This document shows, piece after piece, positions 43,635 through 53,245 of a DNA stretch of 64,000 bases; position 1 is the stretch's first letter; each line of letters starts with the position of its first letter. The position numbers and the translations under genes are program-made. Source of the stretch: VFMC01 sp050248155. GTDB lineage: Bacteria > Actinomycetota > Acidimicrobiia > Acidimicrobiales > Ilumatobacteraceae. Location of the stretch: positions 3,780 to 67,779 of the forward strand of contig JBFWSW010000021.1 of NCBI GenBank assembly GCA_050248155.1. Direction: 5' to 3'. Under the pieces are notes generated by a model that searched no databases, was not told the origin of the DNA, and saw only the letters and a program-made list of their open reading frames with translations.

Positions 43635-44492
43635 TCACGAACCCGCGGGTGCGTCCTGGCTGCGCAGCTCGGCGATGCGTTCGAGCAGGAACGAACGCGC
43701 GGTGCGACCCTCGGCGAGCACGACGTCGTCGGCGGGGTGCAGGAACAGCGGAAGCGAGAGCCGTGAGCGCCGTGCCTCGTCGCCCGTGGGGTTGACGACG
43801 CGGTGCGACGTGGACGGGTAGTAGCCGCCGCTGGCGAGTTGCAGCATGTCGCCGGCGTTGACGGCGATGCTGCCGAAGTCGCACGGCACGTCGTGCCAGT
43901 TGCCGGCGACGTCGCGCACCTGCAGGCCCGGCTCGTTCGAGGCGGGCAGGATGGTGAGCAGGTTGATGTCCTCGTGCGATGCAGCGCGCACGGCGCCGGG
44001 CGGCTCGTCACCCCGCAACGGCGGGTAGCGCAGCACGCGCAGCAGGCTGCGGTTGCTGCCGTCCATCATGTTGCGCAGCGGCTTCGAGAAGCGCTCCTTG
44101 ACCTCGTCGGGGGTGTTGTCGTCGACCCATCCGAGCAGGGTCTTGGCGATGTCGGTGGCGATCTCGCGGTAGCGCAACGCGGCGTCGCTGACCTCGGCCG
44201 GGTACTGACCCCACGAGTACACGTGGAAGAACTCCTTGAGGTCGCGGATGGTGTTGCCCTTGGCCGTCTCGCTGATGTCGGGGGCGAAGTAGCCGTCCTG
44301 CCCGTCGTCTGTGTATCGGTACCGGAACTTCGCGTCGCTGTCGAAGAACGCCAGCCACTCGTCGTAGATCTGCTGCACGAGCTCCTGAGGGAGCGGGTGG
44401 TTCACGAGCACGGCGAACCCGGTGTGGCGCAGCGAGCGGGTGAACGACTCGGGCGCGTCCGGCGACTGGTAGTCGACGACTTCCACGTTCAT
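43635..44492 (-). CDS. Isopenicillin N synthase-like 2-oxoglutarate/Fe(II) dioxygenase
   Basis: A 285-residue non-haem iron oxygenase. AASHEDINLLTIL gives His-x-Asp, STSHRVVNP the second His, and RLSLPLFLHP the 2-oxoglutarate-binding Arg-x-Ser. The N-terminal part has SLRHTGFAVLVNHPLP. It belongs with the IPNS/flavanone hydroxylase group; the substrate is unknown. TAGCGT lies six bases before ATG 44492, suggesting a leaderless message. Confidence 0.87.
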   Translation of the reverse strand: MNVEVVDYQSPDAPESFTRSLRHTGFAVLVNHPLPQELVQQIYDEWLAFFDSDAKFRYRYTDDGQDGYFAPDISETAKGNTIRDLKEFFHVYSWGQYPAEVSDAALRYREIATDIAKTLLGWVDDNTPDEVKERFSKPLRNMMDGSNRSLLRVLRYPPLRGDEPPGAVRAASHEDINLLTILPASNEPGLQVRDVAGNWHDVPCDFGSIAVNAGDMLQLASGGYYPSTSHRVVNPTGDEARRSRLSLPLFLHPADDVVLAEGRTARSFLLERIAELRSQDAPAGS

Positions 44493-44538
44493 GCCCCGAC
44501 GCTATCCGCCCGATCTGCGTCCGCCGTCTCGGGCTCCC

Positions 44539-44587
44539 CTCGTGTCATCCGCCGACGACACAGCCTGTTGCTGCCGGCTGACACGAG
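44539..44587 (-). terminator. Inverted repeat between leuS and the dioxygenase
   Basis: CTCGTGTCA and TGACACGAG pair exactly over 9 bp, 31 bases apart, and the loop can form further short stems. It lies 25 bases past the leuS stop and is most simply a terminator. An operator for the downstream dioxygenase gene is possible. Confidence 0.5.
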
Positions 44588-44611
44588 CGGGATCGGGCCC
44601 GGTCATCGGCG

Positions 44612-47470
44612 TCAGGCGACGATGTTCACCATGCGACCCGGCACCACGATGACCTTCTTCGGTGTGCCGCCGTTCAGGGCGGCGGCGACCTTGCTGTCGG
44701 CGAGCGCAGCTGCCTCGACCATCTCGTTCGACGCGTCGGCGGCGACGACGATGCGCGAGCGCACCTTGCCGTTGATCTGCACGGGCAGCTCGATCGTGTC
44801 GTCGACGAGCATCGCCGGGTCGGCCGTCGGGAAGTGTTCGTAGGTGAGCGTGTCGGTGTGGCCGAGTGCTCGCCACAGCTCCTCGCCGAGGTGCGGGGTG
44901 AGCGGCGCGCACATGAGCACCAGTCGGTCCGCGACCTCACGCGGGCAGCCGCCGATCTTGGTGAGGTGGTTGTTCAGCTCGATCAGCTTGGCGATCGCGG
45001 TGTTGAAGCGCATCGCCTCCATGTCGGCGCGCACACCGTCGATGGTGCGGTGCACCAGCCGCTCCGTCGTGTCGTCGTCCGGCGGCAGGTCTGCACGCAG
45101 CTCGCCAGAGTCCTCGTCGATCAGGTTGCGCCACAGCCGCTGCAGGAAGCGGTACATGCCGACGACGTCGCGCGTCTCCCACGGCCGCGACGCGTCGAGC
45201 GGGCCCATCGCCATCTCGTACAACCGCAACGTGTCGGCGCCGTACGCGTCGTAGATCTCGTCCGGGGCGACCGCGTTCTTGAGGCTCTTGCCCATCTTGC
45301 CCCACTCGCGCGTGACCGGCTTGCCCTCGAAGGTGAACTGCCCGTCGTGCTCGTCGACCTCGGTGGCCTCGACGTAGATCTCGCGCTCGTCCTTGTAGGC
45401 GGCCGCGAGGATGTAGCCCTGGTTGAAGAGCCGGTGGTACGGCTCCTTCGAGCTCAGATGGCCGAGGTCCCACAGCACCTTGTGCCAGAACCGCGCGTAC
45501 AGCAGGTGCAGCACGGCGTGCTCGACGCCCCCCACGTACAGGTCGACGCCGCCGGAGTCACCCGGGCCCTCGGGGCCCATCCAGTACTGCTCGACGGCCG
45601 GGTCGACGAACCGGTCCTCGTTCGTCGGGTCGAGGTAGCGCAGCTCGTACCAGCAGCTGCCCGCCCACTGCGGCATCACGTTCGTGTCGCGTCGATAGCG
45701 CTTCGGGCCGTCGCCGAGGTCGAGCTCGACGTCGACCCACCACTCCAACCGGTCGAGCGGACTCTCGGGGTTCGACATCGCATCGTCGGGATCGAAGGTT
45801 CGCGGCGAGAAGCTGTCGGACGGCGGCAGCTCGAGCGGCAGCTGGTCGTCGGGCAGCGTGTGCGCGTGGCCCGTTTCGTCGTAGACGATGGGGAACGGCT
45901 CGCCCCAGTAGCGCTGTCGGCTGAACAGCCAGTCGCGCAGCTTGTAGTTGACGGTGGCCTCGCCGCCGCCGTGGGCCTCGAGCCAGGTGTTGACGCGCCG
46001 CTTGGCCTCGGCGATGTCGGCCAGTCCGTTGATGTCGAGAACGTCGGCGCTGATGCCGGCGTTGGTGCTGTTGACGTAGGGCGCCTCGCCGACGAACGAC
46101 TCGGGCCACGCGTCGGTGTCGAGCGTCGGTTCGATGCCGTGCTGCTCGAACCAGGCATCGGGGGGCCGCTGGATCGCCGGGATCGGCAGTCCGAACTGGC
46201 GGGCGAACTCGAAGTCGCGCTCGTCGCCACACGGGACCGCCATGATCGCCCCGGTGCCGTAGCCCATCAGCACGTAGTCGGCGATCCACACCGGGATCGG
46301 CTGATCGTTGATCGGGTTCGTCGCGAACGACCCGGTGAACACGCCGGTCTTGGTCTTCTCGTCCACCTGACGCGCGACGTCGCTCTTCGCGATCGCCTGT
46401 GCGCGGTACTCGGCGACGGCGTCCGCGTGCTGCGGGGTGGTGAGCGCGTCGACCAATGGGTGCTCGGGTGCCAGCACCATGAACGACGCGCCGAACAGCG
46501 TGTCCGGACGTGTCGTGAACACGGTGATCGGTCCGGCGCTCGACGCGAAGTGGACCAGTGCGCCCTCGCTGCGGCCGATCCAGTTTCGCTGCATCGCCTT
46601 GATCGAGTCGCTCCAGTCGAGCAGGTCGAGGTCGTCGATCAGCCGGTCGGCGTAGGCCGTGATGCGCATCATCCACTGGCGCATGTTCCGCTTGAACACG
46701 GGGAAGTTGCCGCGATCGCTGCGACCGTCGGCGGTGACCTCTTCGTTGGCCACGACCGTGCCCAACCCGGGACACCAGTTGACGGGTGCCTCCTTGATGT
46801 AGGCCAGCCGGTGGTCGTCGAGCACGTCGGCCTGCTCGCTCGCGCTGAGCTCGTTCCACGGTCGTCCGTCGGGGGTGGGACGCCGGCCACTCGCGAGCTC
46901 GTCGACCAGCTCGCTGATCGGCCGCGCACGGTCCTGGTCGGTGTCGTACCAGGCGTTGAAGATCTGGCTGAAGATCCACTGCGTCCAGCGGTAGTACGAC
47001 GGATCGGCGGTCGACACGCTGCGCCGCGGGTCGTGGGCGAGGCCCAGCCGACGCAGCTGGCGCCGATAGGTGGCGATGTTCTCGGCGGTGGTGACCGCCG
47101 GGTGCTGGCCAGTCTGCACCGCGTATTGCTCGGCGGGCAGCCCGAACGCGTCGAACCCCATCGTGTGCAAGACGTTGAAGCCCGTCATCCGCTTGAAGCG
47201 CGCCCACACGTCGGTGCCGATGAACCCCAACGGGTGGCCGACGTGCAAGCCGGTGCCGCTCGGGTAGGGGAACATGTCGAGCACGAACAGCTTCTCGGGT
47301 GGCAGGTGCCGGGTGGGGTCGGCGAGCGGCCCGACGGGGTTCGGTGTCTCGAAGGTGTGATGGTCGTCCCACCAGTCCTGCCAGCGGAGCTCGATCTCCT
47401 GCGCGAGCGCGCCGGTGTACCGATGTGCGTGCTGGTCGGTTGCCGAGCTGCTGTCGCTGGAGGTGGCCAT
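44612..47470 (-). CDS. leuS: Leucyl-tRNA synthetase
   Basis: A 952-residue class Ia synthetase. HIGH is HVGH at 76-79 (FPYPSGTGLHVGHPLG). The CP1 editing domain includes VFTTRPDTLFGASFMVLAPEH. KMSKS is GKMGKSLKN. The C-terminal domain ends in PGRMVNIVA. It charges tRNA-Leu. ATG 47470 is chosen over upstream starts because TAGAAT lies eight bases before it. No T-box leader fits, because the message appears leaderless. Confidence 0.97.
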   Translation of the reverse strand: MATSSDSSSATDQHAHRYTGALAQEIELRWQDWWDDHHTFETPNPVGPLADPTRHLPPEKLFVLDMFPYPSGTGLHVGHPLGFIGTDVWARFKRMTGFNVLHTMGFDAFGLPAEQYAVQTGQHPAVTTAENIATYRRQLRRLGLAHDPRRSVSTADPSYYRWTQWIFSQIFNAWYDTDQDRARPISELVDELASGRRPTPDGRPWNELSASEQADVLDDHRLAYIKEAPVNWCPGLGTVVANEEVTADGRSDRGNFPVFKRNMRQWMMRITAYADRLIDDLDLLDWSDSIKAMQRNWIGRSEGALVHFASSAGPITVFTTRPDTLFGASFMVLAPEHPLVDALTTPQHADAVAEYRAQAIAKSDVARQVDEKTKTGVFTGSFATNPINDQPIPVWIADYVLMGYGTGAIMAVPCGDERDFEFARQFGLPIPAIQRPPDAWFEQHGIEPTLDTDAWPESFVGEAPYVNSTNAGISADVLDINGLADIAEAKRRVNTWLEAHGGGEATVNYKLRDWLFSRQRYWGEPFPIVYDETGHAHTLPDDQLPLELPPSDSFSPRTFDPDDAMSNPESPLDRLEWWVDVELDLGDGPKRYRRDTNVMPQWAGSCWYELRYLDPTNEDRFVDPAVEQYWMGPEGPGDSGGVDLYVGGVEHAVLHLLYARFWHKVLWDLGHLSSKEPYHRLFNQGYILAAAYKDEREIYVEATEVDEHDGQFTFEGKPVTREWGKMGKSLKNAVAPDEIYDAYGADTLRLYEMAMGPLDASRPWETRDVVGMYRFLQRLWRNLIDEDSGELRADLPPDDDTTERLVHRTIDGVRADMEAMRFNTAIAKLIELNNHLTKIGGCPREVADRLVLMCAPLTPHLGEELWRALGHTDTLTYEHFPTADPAMLVDDTIELPVQINGKVRSRIVVAADASNEMVEAAALADSKVAAALNGGTPKKVIVVPGRMVNIVA

Positions 47471-47478
47471 CGCGGGAG

Positions 47479-47509
47479 ATTCTACGGACGGGCACCCCGG
47501 CACTACCGT
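47479..47509. promoter_or_regulatory. Back-to-back -10 boxes for leuS and the acyl-AMP ligase
   Basis: Only 47 bases separate the two starts. TAGAAT (47484-47479, minus) serves leuS at eight bases and TACCGT (47504-47509, plus) serves the ligase at eight bases. Neither has a good -35. Confidence 0.5.
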
Positions 47510-47517
47510 TTCGATTC

Positions 47518-49248
47518 ATGGGGTCCGATGTCGCAGGCAGTCCGTCGATCGTCGCGCGGCTGATCGCTGCTGCCGACCGGCCGACCGGCGCCCGCTTCGT
47601 CGGCCAGTCGGTCAAGCCCGCGTCGGGAGACGGCTTCGTGCCGTGGGCCGAGATCCACGACGACGCCCGTGTCGTCGGGGCTGCGTTGCAGGCACGTGGA
47701 CTGGTGCCCGGCGACCACGTCGCGATCCTGGGGCCCACCAGCCGCTCGCTGATCACCATCGTCCAGGGTTGCTGGTTGGCGGGATGCGCCAGCATGGTGC
47801 TGCCGCTGCCGATGCGCATGGGATCGCTCGACGCGTTCATCGAGAGCACCCGCGGGCGCATCCGCCACGGCGAGGCCAAGCTCGTCCTCATCGACGACCA
47901 GCTCGCCGCCTTCTACGAGGCCGCCCCGGGCGACCCGCCGATCGAGCCGATGGGGGCGGTGCTGCCCGGTGCGGCCGGTCAGGTGAGCGGCGAGCGGCTC
48001 GAGCTGCCGCCCGACGACCCGGAGCGGCTCGTCATCCTGCAGTACACCAGCGGCTCGACGAGCGAACCGAAGGGCGTGATGATCCCCGACCGCGTGCTCG
48101 GGGCGAACATCGATGCCTGCTGCGAGGCAGCCGAGCTGAGCCTCGACGAGGTGATGGTGTCGTGGCTCCCGCTCTACCACGACATGGGCCTCGTCGGGTT
48201 CCTGTCGATCCCGATGACCCGGGGCGTCCAACTGGTGCAGGCCGGGCCGCAGGACTTCCTGGCTCATCCCGGCAACTGGATGCAGTGGATCAGCGATTGG
48301 AAGGGCACGGCGACGGCCGGTCCCAACTTCGCCTGGGTGCTCGCGACCCGTGCCTTGAAGCGGGCGAAGGATCTCGACCTGTCGTCGCTCACCCTCGCGC
48401 TCAGCGGTGCCGAGCCCGTCGATCCCGACGCCGTCGAGGAGTTCGTCGCCGCCGCGGTCCCGTTCGGGTTCCAGCCCGGTGGCGTGTTCCCCGCGTTCGG
48501 CATGGCCGAGGTCGCGATCGGCGGTGCGTTCCCGCCACGTCACCGTGGCATGCGCGTCGACTCGGTCGATCGTGCCGTGCTCGAGCGCGACCGCATCGCC
48601 AAGCCCCTGCTGCTCAGCGAGGCAGAGGAGGAGCTGTACGTCCGCCGGCTGCCGCTCCTCGGCACGGCCGTGCCCGGGCTCGAGATGAAGGTCGTCGACC
48701 CGGAGACCTACGAGGAGCTGCCCGAGCGACACGTCGGCGAGCTGCTGCTGCGGGGCACGTCGGTGACACCGGGCTACTACCGGCGGCCAGATGCGACTGC
48801 TGCGTTGTTCCGTCGTGGTGGATGGCTCTGCACCGGCGATCTCGCGTACCTGCTCGACGGCGAGCTCGTCATGTGCGGCCGCATCAAGGACGTCATCATC
48901 GTCGGCGGCCGCAACGTGTTCCCCGAGGACATCGAGCGGGCGTGCGCGGCCCTCGACGGCGTGCGAGCCGGCAACGTGATCGCGTTCGGTGTCGAGGGGT
49001 ACAAGGGCAAGGAGACGGTGGTCGTCGTCGCCGAGGTGCGCATGAACGAGCTCGCCGAGGACGGCGCGCTCGACACCGTGCGCCACGCCATCCACCACCG
49101 CACCCTCCAGGTGTGCGGCCTCCCGCCGCGCGACGTCATGCTGGTGAAGCCGGGCACCCTGCCCAAGACGTCGAGCGGCAAGCTGCAGCGCGCCAAGTGC
49201 CGCGAGCAGTACCTCGAGGAACAGCTCGACCTCGCCGACAGCGTCTGA
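47518..49248 (+). CDS. Fatty acyl-AMP ligase-like AMP-binding protein
   Basis: A 576-residue adenylating enzyme. The P-loop is LQYTSGSTSEPKGVM. Core motifs are SWLPLYHDMGLVGFL, typical of fatty acyl-AMP ligases, and ALSGAEPVDP. The final motif is LPKTSSGKLQRAKCR with the catalytic lysine. FAALs activate fatty acids for transfer to carrier proteins rather than CoA. CoA ligase activity is the alternative. No polyketide synthase is adjacent. Confidence 0.9.
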   Translation: MGSDVAGSPSIVARLIAAADRPTGARFVGQSVKPASGDGFVPWAEIHDDARVVGAALQARGLVPGDHVAILGPTSRSLITIVQGCWLAGCASMVLPLPMRMGSLDAFIESTRGRIRHGEAKLVLIDDQLAAFYEAAPGDPPIEPMGAVLPGAAGQVSGERLELPPDDPERLVILQYTSGSTSEPKGVMIPDRVLGANIDACCEAAELSLDEVMVSWLPLYHDMGLVGFLSIPMTRGVQLVQAGPQDFLAHPGNWMQWISDWKGTATAGPNFAWVLATRALKRAKDLDLSSLTLALSGAEPVDPDAVEEFVAAAVPFGFQPGGVFPAFGMAEVAIGGAFPPRHRGMRVDSVDRAVLERDRIAKPLLLSEAEEELYVRRLPLLGTAVPGLEMKVVDPETYEELPERHVGELLLRGTSVTPGYYRRPDATAALFRRGGWLCTGDLAYLLDGELVMCGRIKDVIIVGGRNVFPEDIERACAALDGVRAGNVIAFGVEGYKGKETVVVVAEVRMNELAEDGALDTVRHAIHHRTLQVCGLPPRDVMLVKPGTLPKTSSGKLQRAKCREQYLEEQLDLADSV

Positions 49249-49326
49249 CCCCGGGCGCCCCGATGTGGGGCCGGAGAGGTCAAACGCTCGGGTTCGGGAG
49301 GGTGCCGCGGGTGGCACGATGGCGGG

Positions 49327-50385
49327 GTGAACGTCGTCTACACATCGGCTCATCTGCTGCACGATCCCCACGTCGAGTTCGAGACCAGCTCGGCGCACAG
49401 CCCGTTCGAGCACGTCGGACGGGCCGAGGCGATCCGCGAGACGCTCGAGGCCGACGGGTCGTTCACCTTCCGGGCGCCCGACGAGTGGGGGACCGCGCCC
49501 ATCGAGGCCGTCCACGACGCCGGACTCGTCCGCTTCCTCGAGTCCGCGTGGGCGGACTACCAAGAGGCGCACCCCGGCACCCGCGACGTCGTGCCGGACG
49601 TGTTCTTCCGCGGACCCTTGCGCAACAAGATGACCGAGGGGCGCGAGCCGCAGTGCACCGAAGGCCGCCTCGGGTGGTGGTGCTTCGAGACGACGACACC
49701 GCTGACCGCAGGCACGCACGAGGCGGCGCGTGGCGCCGTCGACACCGCGCTCACCACCGCACGGATGGTGCTCGACGGGGACTCGTGGGCGTACGGCCTG
49801 TGCCGGCCTCCCGGCCATCACGCGACGACGTCGCTGTACGGCGGCTACTGCTTCTTCAACAACGCGGCGATCGCCGCGCACCACGTCGCGTCCACGACAG
49901 GGACCAAGGTGACCGTGCTCGACGTCGACTACCACCACGGGAACGGGACGCAAGAGATCTTCTACGACCGCGACGACGTCCAGTACGTGTCCCTGCACGG
50001 CGACCCGGCGCGCGCCTACCCCTACTCGATCGGGTTCGCCGACGAGACGGGCACGGGCCGCGGGCTCGGCTCGAACCTCAACCTGCCGCTGCCCGAACGG
50101 GCCGACGACGACCGCTTCGTCGCCGCGCTCCAACGGGCTGTCGAGGCCATCGGGCGCTTCGAGCCGTCCACCTTGATCGTCTCGTTGGGGCTCGACACCT
50201 TCGTCACCGATCCCATCTGCGACCTCGCCGTCACGACCGACGGGTTCGAGCGGTGTGGGGCGCTGGTGGCGCAGCTCGGCCTGCCGACGGTCGTGCTGCA
50301 GGAGGGCGGCTACGACGTGGAGCACCTCGGCGAGAACGTCCGCAGGTGGCTGATCGGGTTGCGCTGCTCAGCCGTCGCGAGCTGA
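49327..50385 (+). CDS. Histone deacetylase-like (acetylpolyamine amidohydrolase) protein
   Basis: A 352-residue arginase/deacetylase-fold zinc hydrolase. Zinc-site and catalytic residues are in RPPGHHAT (twin His), YCFFNNAAIAA, LDVDYHHGNGTQEIFY and LQEGGYD. It removes acetyl groups from polyamines or other small amines. CACGAT lies six bases before GTG 49327. Its last 18 bases overlap the convergent helicase. Confidence 0.9.
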   Translation: MNVVYTSAHLLHDPHVEFETSSAHSPFEHVGRAEAIRETLEADGSFTFRAPDEWGTAPIEAVHDAGLVRFLESAWADYQEAHPGTRDVVPDVFFRGPLRNKMTEGREPQCTEGRLGWWCFETTTPLTAGTHEAARGAVDTALTTARMVLDGDSWAYGLCRPPGHHATTSLYGGYCFFNNAAIAAHHVASTTGTKVTVLDVDYHHGNGTQEIFYDRDDVQYVSLHGDPARAYPYSIGFADETGTGRGLGSNLNLPLPERADDDRFVAALQRAVEAIGRFEPSTLIVSLGLDTFVTDPICDLAVTTDGFERCGALVAQLGLPTVVLQEGGYDVEHLGENVRRWLIGLRCSAVAS

Positions 50386-53223
50386 TTCGGCACCCGGCTG
50401 GACGTTCGCCGCAGCGTCCTCGACGACCGCGAGGATGGCGGCGCCGAACTGCTCGAGCTTGCTCGGCCCGACGCCGCGCACACGGCTGAGCTCGGCCAGC
50501 GACGCCGGACGGGCCACGGCGATCTCGTGGAGCGCCGCGTCGGCGAGGACCGTGTAGGCGGGCTTACCCGCAGCGAGGTGGCGGCGCAGCACGCGGAGCT
50601 GCTCGAAGAGCGCCGCTTGCTCGGGTGTCAGATCGTGACCCGGTTTGCCCGATGCCCGAGCCGGCCCACGCGTGGGTGTCGGCGGCGGAGCGATGACCGT
50701 GGTGGTGCGCTCGGACGGTTCGGTGCTGAGCTCGGCGATGAACGGGGAGGGGGCGGCGTCGGGCACGACGTGGAGGGAACGCGACGCGCGGGTGATCGCG
50801 ACGTGGAACACGCGCCGCTCTTCCTCGACGTCGTCGGCGAGCCGGTGCGGGAACTGGTCGGCGTCGGCCTGGTGCACGATGACGAACGGCCACTCCTGGC
50901 CCTTCACGCGGTGCACCGTCGCGAGCGTGACGCCCTCGCTCTGCCACGGCTGACCGACCACCTGACGGAGCCACGACTCGAACTGATCGGGTCGTGGCTG
51001 CAGCTGGGCGAGCTGTGCGACGGCGGTGAGATCGTCGTTCTGCGCCGCTCGGTTCATGCCCCGCCGGTGTGCGTCGAGCGTGGCGATGCTCGACGCCAGC
51101 CCCATCGAGTCGCGGAGCGCGGCCAGCAGATCGGCGGTGGGTCGGCCGGCCGTGGCGAGCCGCTGCAGACGTTCCACGTCGTCGGTGAACTCGCCGACCC
51201 GGGCGGCGTCGCGCTCGTTGTTCACGCGTTGGGCCAGACGTCGGAGCCCGTCGACGGACGTCTGCTCGCCGACCCACGACGCCACGTTGGGGTGCATCGG
51301 CCGGGCCGGCCTGCGCAGCGCCTCGGCCACGTCGTCGGATCGCAGCGCCGGGCCGGCGGTGGCGAGACGCAGCCACGCGATCGCGGCGCGCACCGCCGCT
51401 CGATCGGCGAACTCGCGGCCGACGCCCCCGCCAACGGGGACACCGGCGCCGACCAGTGCTGCCTGCACCGGAGCGAGCAACGAGTTGACGCGCGTGAGCA
51501 CTGCGATGTCGGCCGCCCGCGTGCCGCCCGCGATGGCTGCGGTGACGAGGTCGACCGTGGTGTGCACGGAAGCGCCGCCCGGATGGACGTGCAAGCCGTG
51601 GTTGGGCTTCGCCGACCGGATGGTCTTGCGCACCCGCCGACGGTTGTGGCGCAGCAACGTCGCGGCTGCGGTGACGACATCGTCGGGGCATCGGTAGTTG
51701 ACCTCGAGCGGATGCTCGCCGCTGCCCGGGAACAGCTGCCCGAACTCGATCAACCACGCCGGATCGGCGCCGTTGTAGCCGTAGATGGTCTGGTCGTCGT
51801 CGCCGACTCCGAACACGGCGGCGTCCGGTCCGGCGAGGAGCTGCACCAACAAGAGGTGCGCCGGCGTGAGGTCCTGGAACTCGTCGACCAGCAGCAACCG
51901 GCACGCGCGTTGCGCGATCTGGCGTGCGGCGGGATCGGTGAGGAGGATCTCGATCGCGAGCTGGATCTGCTCGTCGAAGTCGACGCTGCCGACGCGATCG
52001 AGCTCGCGACGGAAGCGCGGGAACATGTCCGCGAACCCGTCGACCTCGCCGCCGTACACCTGCTCGACGTCGTCGGGCGAGCGCAGGCCGAGTCGGGCGA
52101 CCGAGAGCGCCTCGATCCACGTCGCGACGGGATCGGCGTTGCGTCGCCGCGGGAACTTCACGAGCCGACCGATGATGCGCCGCACCTCGCCCTCGTCGAT
52201 CGTCGCGAGGTTTCGTGGGCGCGCAGCGAACGGGGCCGATCCGTTCACGATGGCGAGTGCGATCGCGTTGAGCGTGCGGATCTGCAGCCCCGGCAGGTCG
52301 CGGGTGCGCTCGACCATCTCCTGCTGGGCGCGCTTGTTGAACGCCACGAGGCACACGGCCGAGGGAGGCAGACTCCATCGGCGCAGCAGGTGTCGGGCTC
52401 GCTCGGTGAGCACCGTGGTCTTGCCCGACCCGGCCGGAGCGATGATGCGGGCCGACCCGCCTGCGTGGGTGACCGCTGCTCGCTGGTCGGGAGCGAGATC
52501 GGCGGAGGTGTCGTTGTCGCCGAAGGGCGCGAGCGAGCCGTGCTCGATGGCGACGCGGTGCAGCACCTCGATGCCGTCGACTGCGGCGAAGGGCGCGATC
52601 GGGCCACCGTCGATCCAGACGCGCCGGCCGTCGGGCAGCTCGATGTCGCCCGAACCGTCGGCGACCGGCCGGGCACCGAGCGCCAGCGCGTCGTCGAGCA
52701 ACGGCCATCGTGGTTCGCCCGAGGTGAGGTCGATCGAGTTCGCCGACATCAGGTGGCGCAGGTCGTCGCGGTGGAACCGATGGCGCGCGCCGACCCGGTA
52801 CGGAGCGTCCGTCGTGCTGGCGGGCTGTGCGATCGCCGCCTGGGCGTCGGCGTCGATCTCGAACACCACTCGCTCGCGCGCGGCTGCCAGCGGCCGGAGC
52901 TCGGTGACGAGATCGGATGCATCCTCGGCGTCGGACACCTCGATGGTGACGCGAGCTGCGCCGCTCCACTCGGGAGGGACCTGCTGTCCCGGCCGGACGA
53001 TCACGTTGCGCCCGAGGAACGCCGGCCCTGCCTGTGCCGTCGTGCTCGAGCTGCCGCTGGACTGGCGTGATGCAGGGGCGGTCTCGACCGGAGCCGATCG
53101 GGGAACCGGGTCGACGGCCACGACCTGCTGGCCCGAGCTGCCGCCGTCGGCACGCTGCCAGCACGCGCGCACCTGGGACGGGTCGTCGTGGAGGGCGCCG
53201 CAGTAGACGCACGAAATGGCCAC
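50368..53223 (-). CDS. UvrD/PcrA-type helicase with N-terminal extension and C-terminal HRDC domain
   Basis: A 951-residue superfamily 1 helicase. Walker A is IAPAGSGKTTVL, motif II is LLVDEFQDL, motif III GVGDDDQTIYGYNGA, motif VI VAITRASRSLHV. An HRDC domain ends the protein (LAELSRVRGVGPSKLEQFG). UvrD2 of mycobacteria also carries HRDC. The first 230 residues are unusual: CVYCGALHDDPSQVRACW may bind zinc, and the following domain is not recognised. It unwinds DNA 3' to 5' in repair. GTG 53223 is the start. Confidence 0.9.
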   Translation of the reverse strand: MAISCVYCGALHDDPSQVRACWQRADGGSSGQQVVAVDPVPRSAPVETAPASRQSSGSSSTTAQAGPAFLGRNVIVRPGQQVPPEWSGAARVTIEVSDAEDASDLVTELRPLAAARERVVFEIDADAQAAIAQPASTTDAPYRVGARHRFHRDDLRHLMSANSIDLTSGEPRWPLLDDALALGARPVADGSGDIELPDGRRVWIDGGPIAPFAAVDGIEVLHRVAIEHGSLAPFGDNDTSADLAPDQRAAVTHAGGSARIIAPAGSGKTTVLTERARHLLRRWSLPPSAVCLVAFNKRAQQEMVERTRDLPGLQIRTLNAIALAIVNGSAPFAARPRNLATIDEGEVRRIIGRLVKFPRRRNADPVATWIEALSVARLGLRSPDDVEQVYGGEVDGFADMFPRFRRELDRVGSVDFDEQIQLAIEILLTDPAARQIAQRACRLLLVDEFQDLTPAHLLLVQLLAGPDAAVFGVGDDDQTIYGYNGADPAWLIEFGQLFPGSGEHPLEVNYRCPDDVVTAAATLLRHNRRRVRKTIRSAKPNHGLHVHPGGASVHTTVDLVTAAIAGGTRAADIAVLTRVNSLLAPVQAALVGAGVPVGGGVGREFADRAAVRAAIAWLRLATAGPALRSDDVAEALRRPARPMHPNVASWVGEQTSVDGLRRLAQRVNNERDAARVGEFTDDVERLQRLATAGRPTADLLAALRDSMGLASSIATLDAHRRGMNRAAQNDDLTAVAQLAQLQPRPDQFESWLRQVVGQPWQSEGVTLATVHRVKGQEWPFVIVHQADADQFPHRLADDVEEERRVFHVAITRASRSLHVVPDAAPSPFIAELSTEPSERTTTVIAPPPTPTRGPARASGKPGHDLTPEQAALFEQLRVLRRHLAAGKPAYTVLADAALHEIAVARPASLAELSRVRGVGPSKLEQFGAAILAVVEDAAANVQPGAESARDG

Positions 53224-53245
53224 ACCCGTTCTTACAACATCGGTG

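Noticed and set aside
47471..47517. T-box leader for leuS
   Set aside because: The start codon is eight bases from the -10 box and only 47 bases separate it from the divergent gene, leaving no room.
44834..50489. Very long open frames (over 900 codons) antisense or out of phase to leuS, the acyl-AMP ligase and the HDAC-like gene
   Set aside because: High GC leaves few stops. The translations are Arg/Ala/Gly-rich, show no domain, and contradict well-supported genes.
50368..53223. Helicase as part of a defence island
   Set aside because: The HRDC-bearing UvrD2 type is a housekeeping repair helicase in actinobacteria and its neighbours are ordinary.
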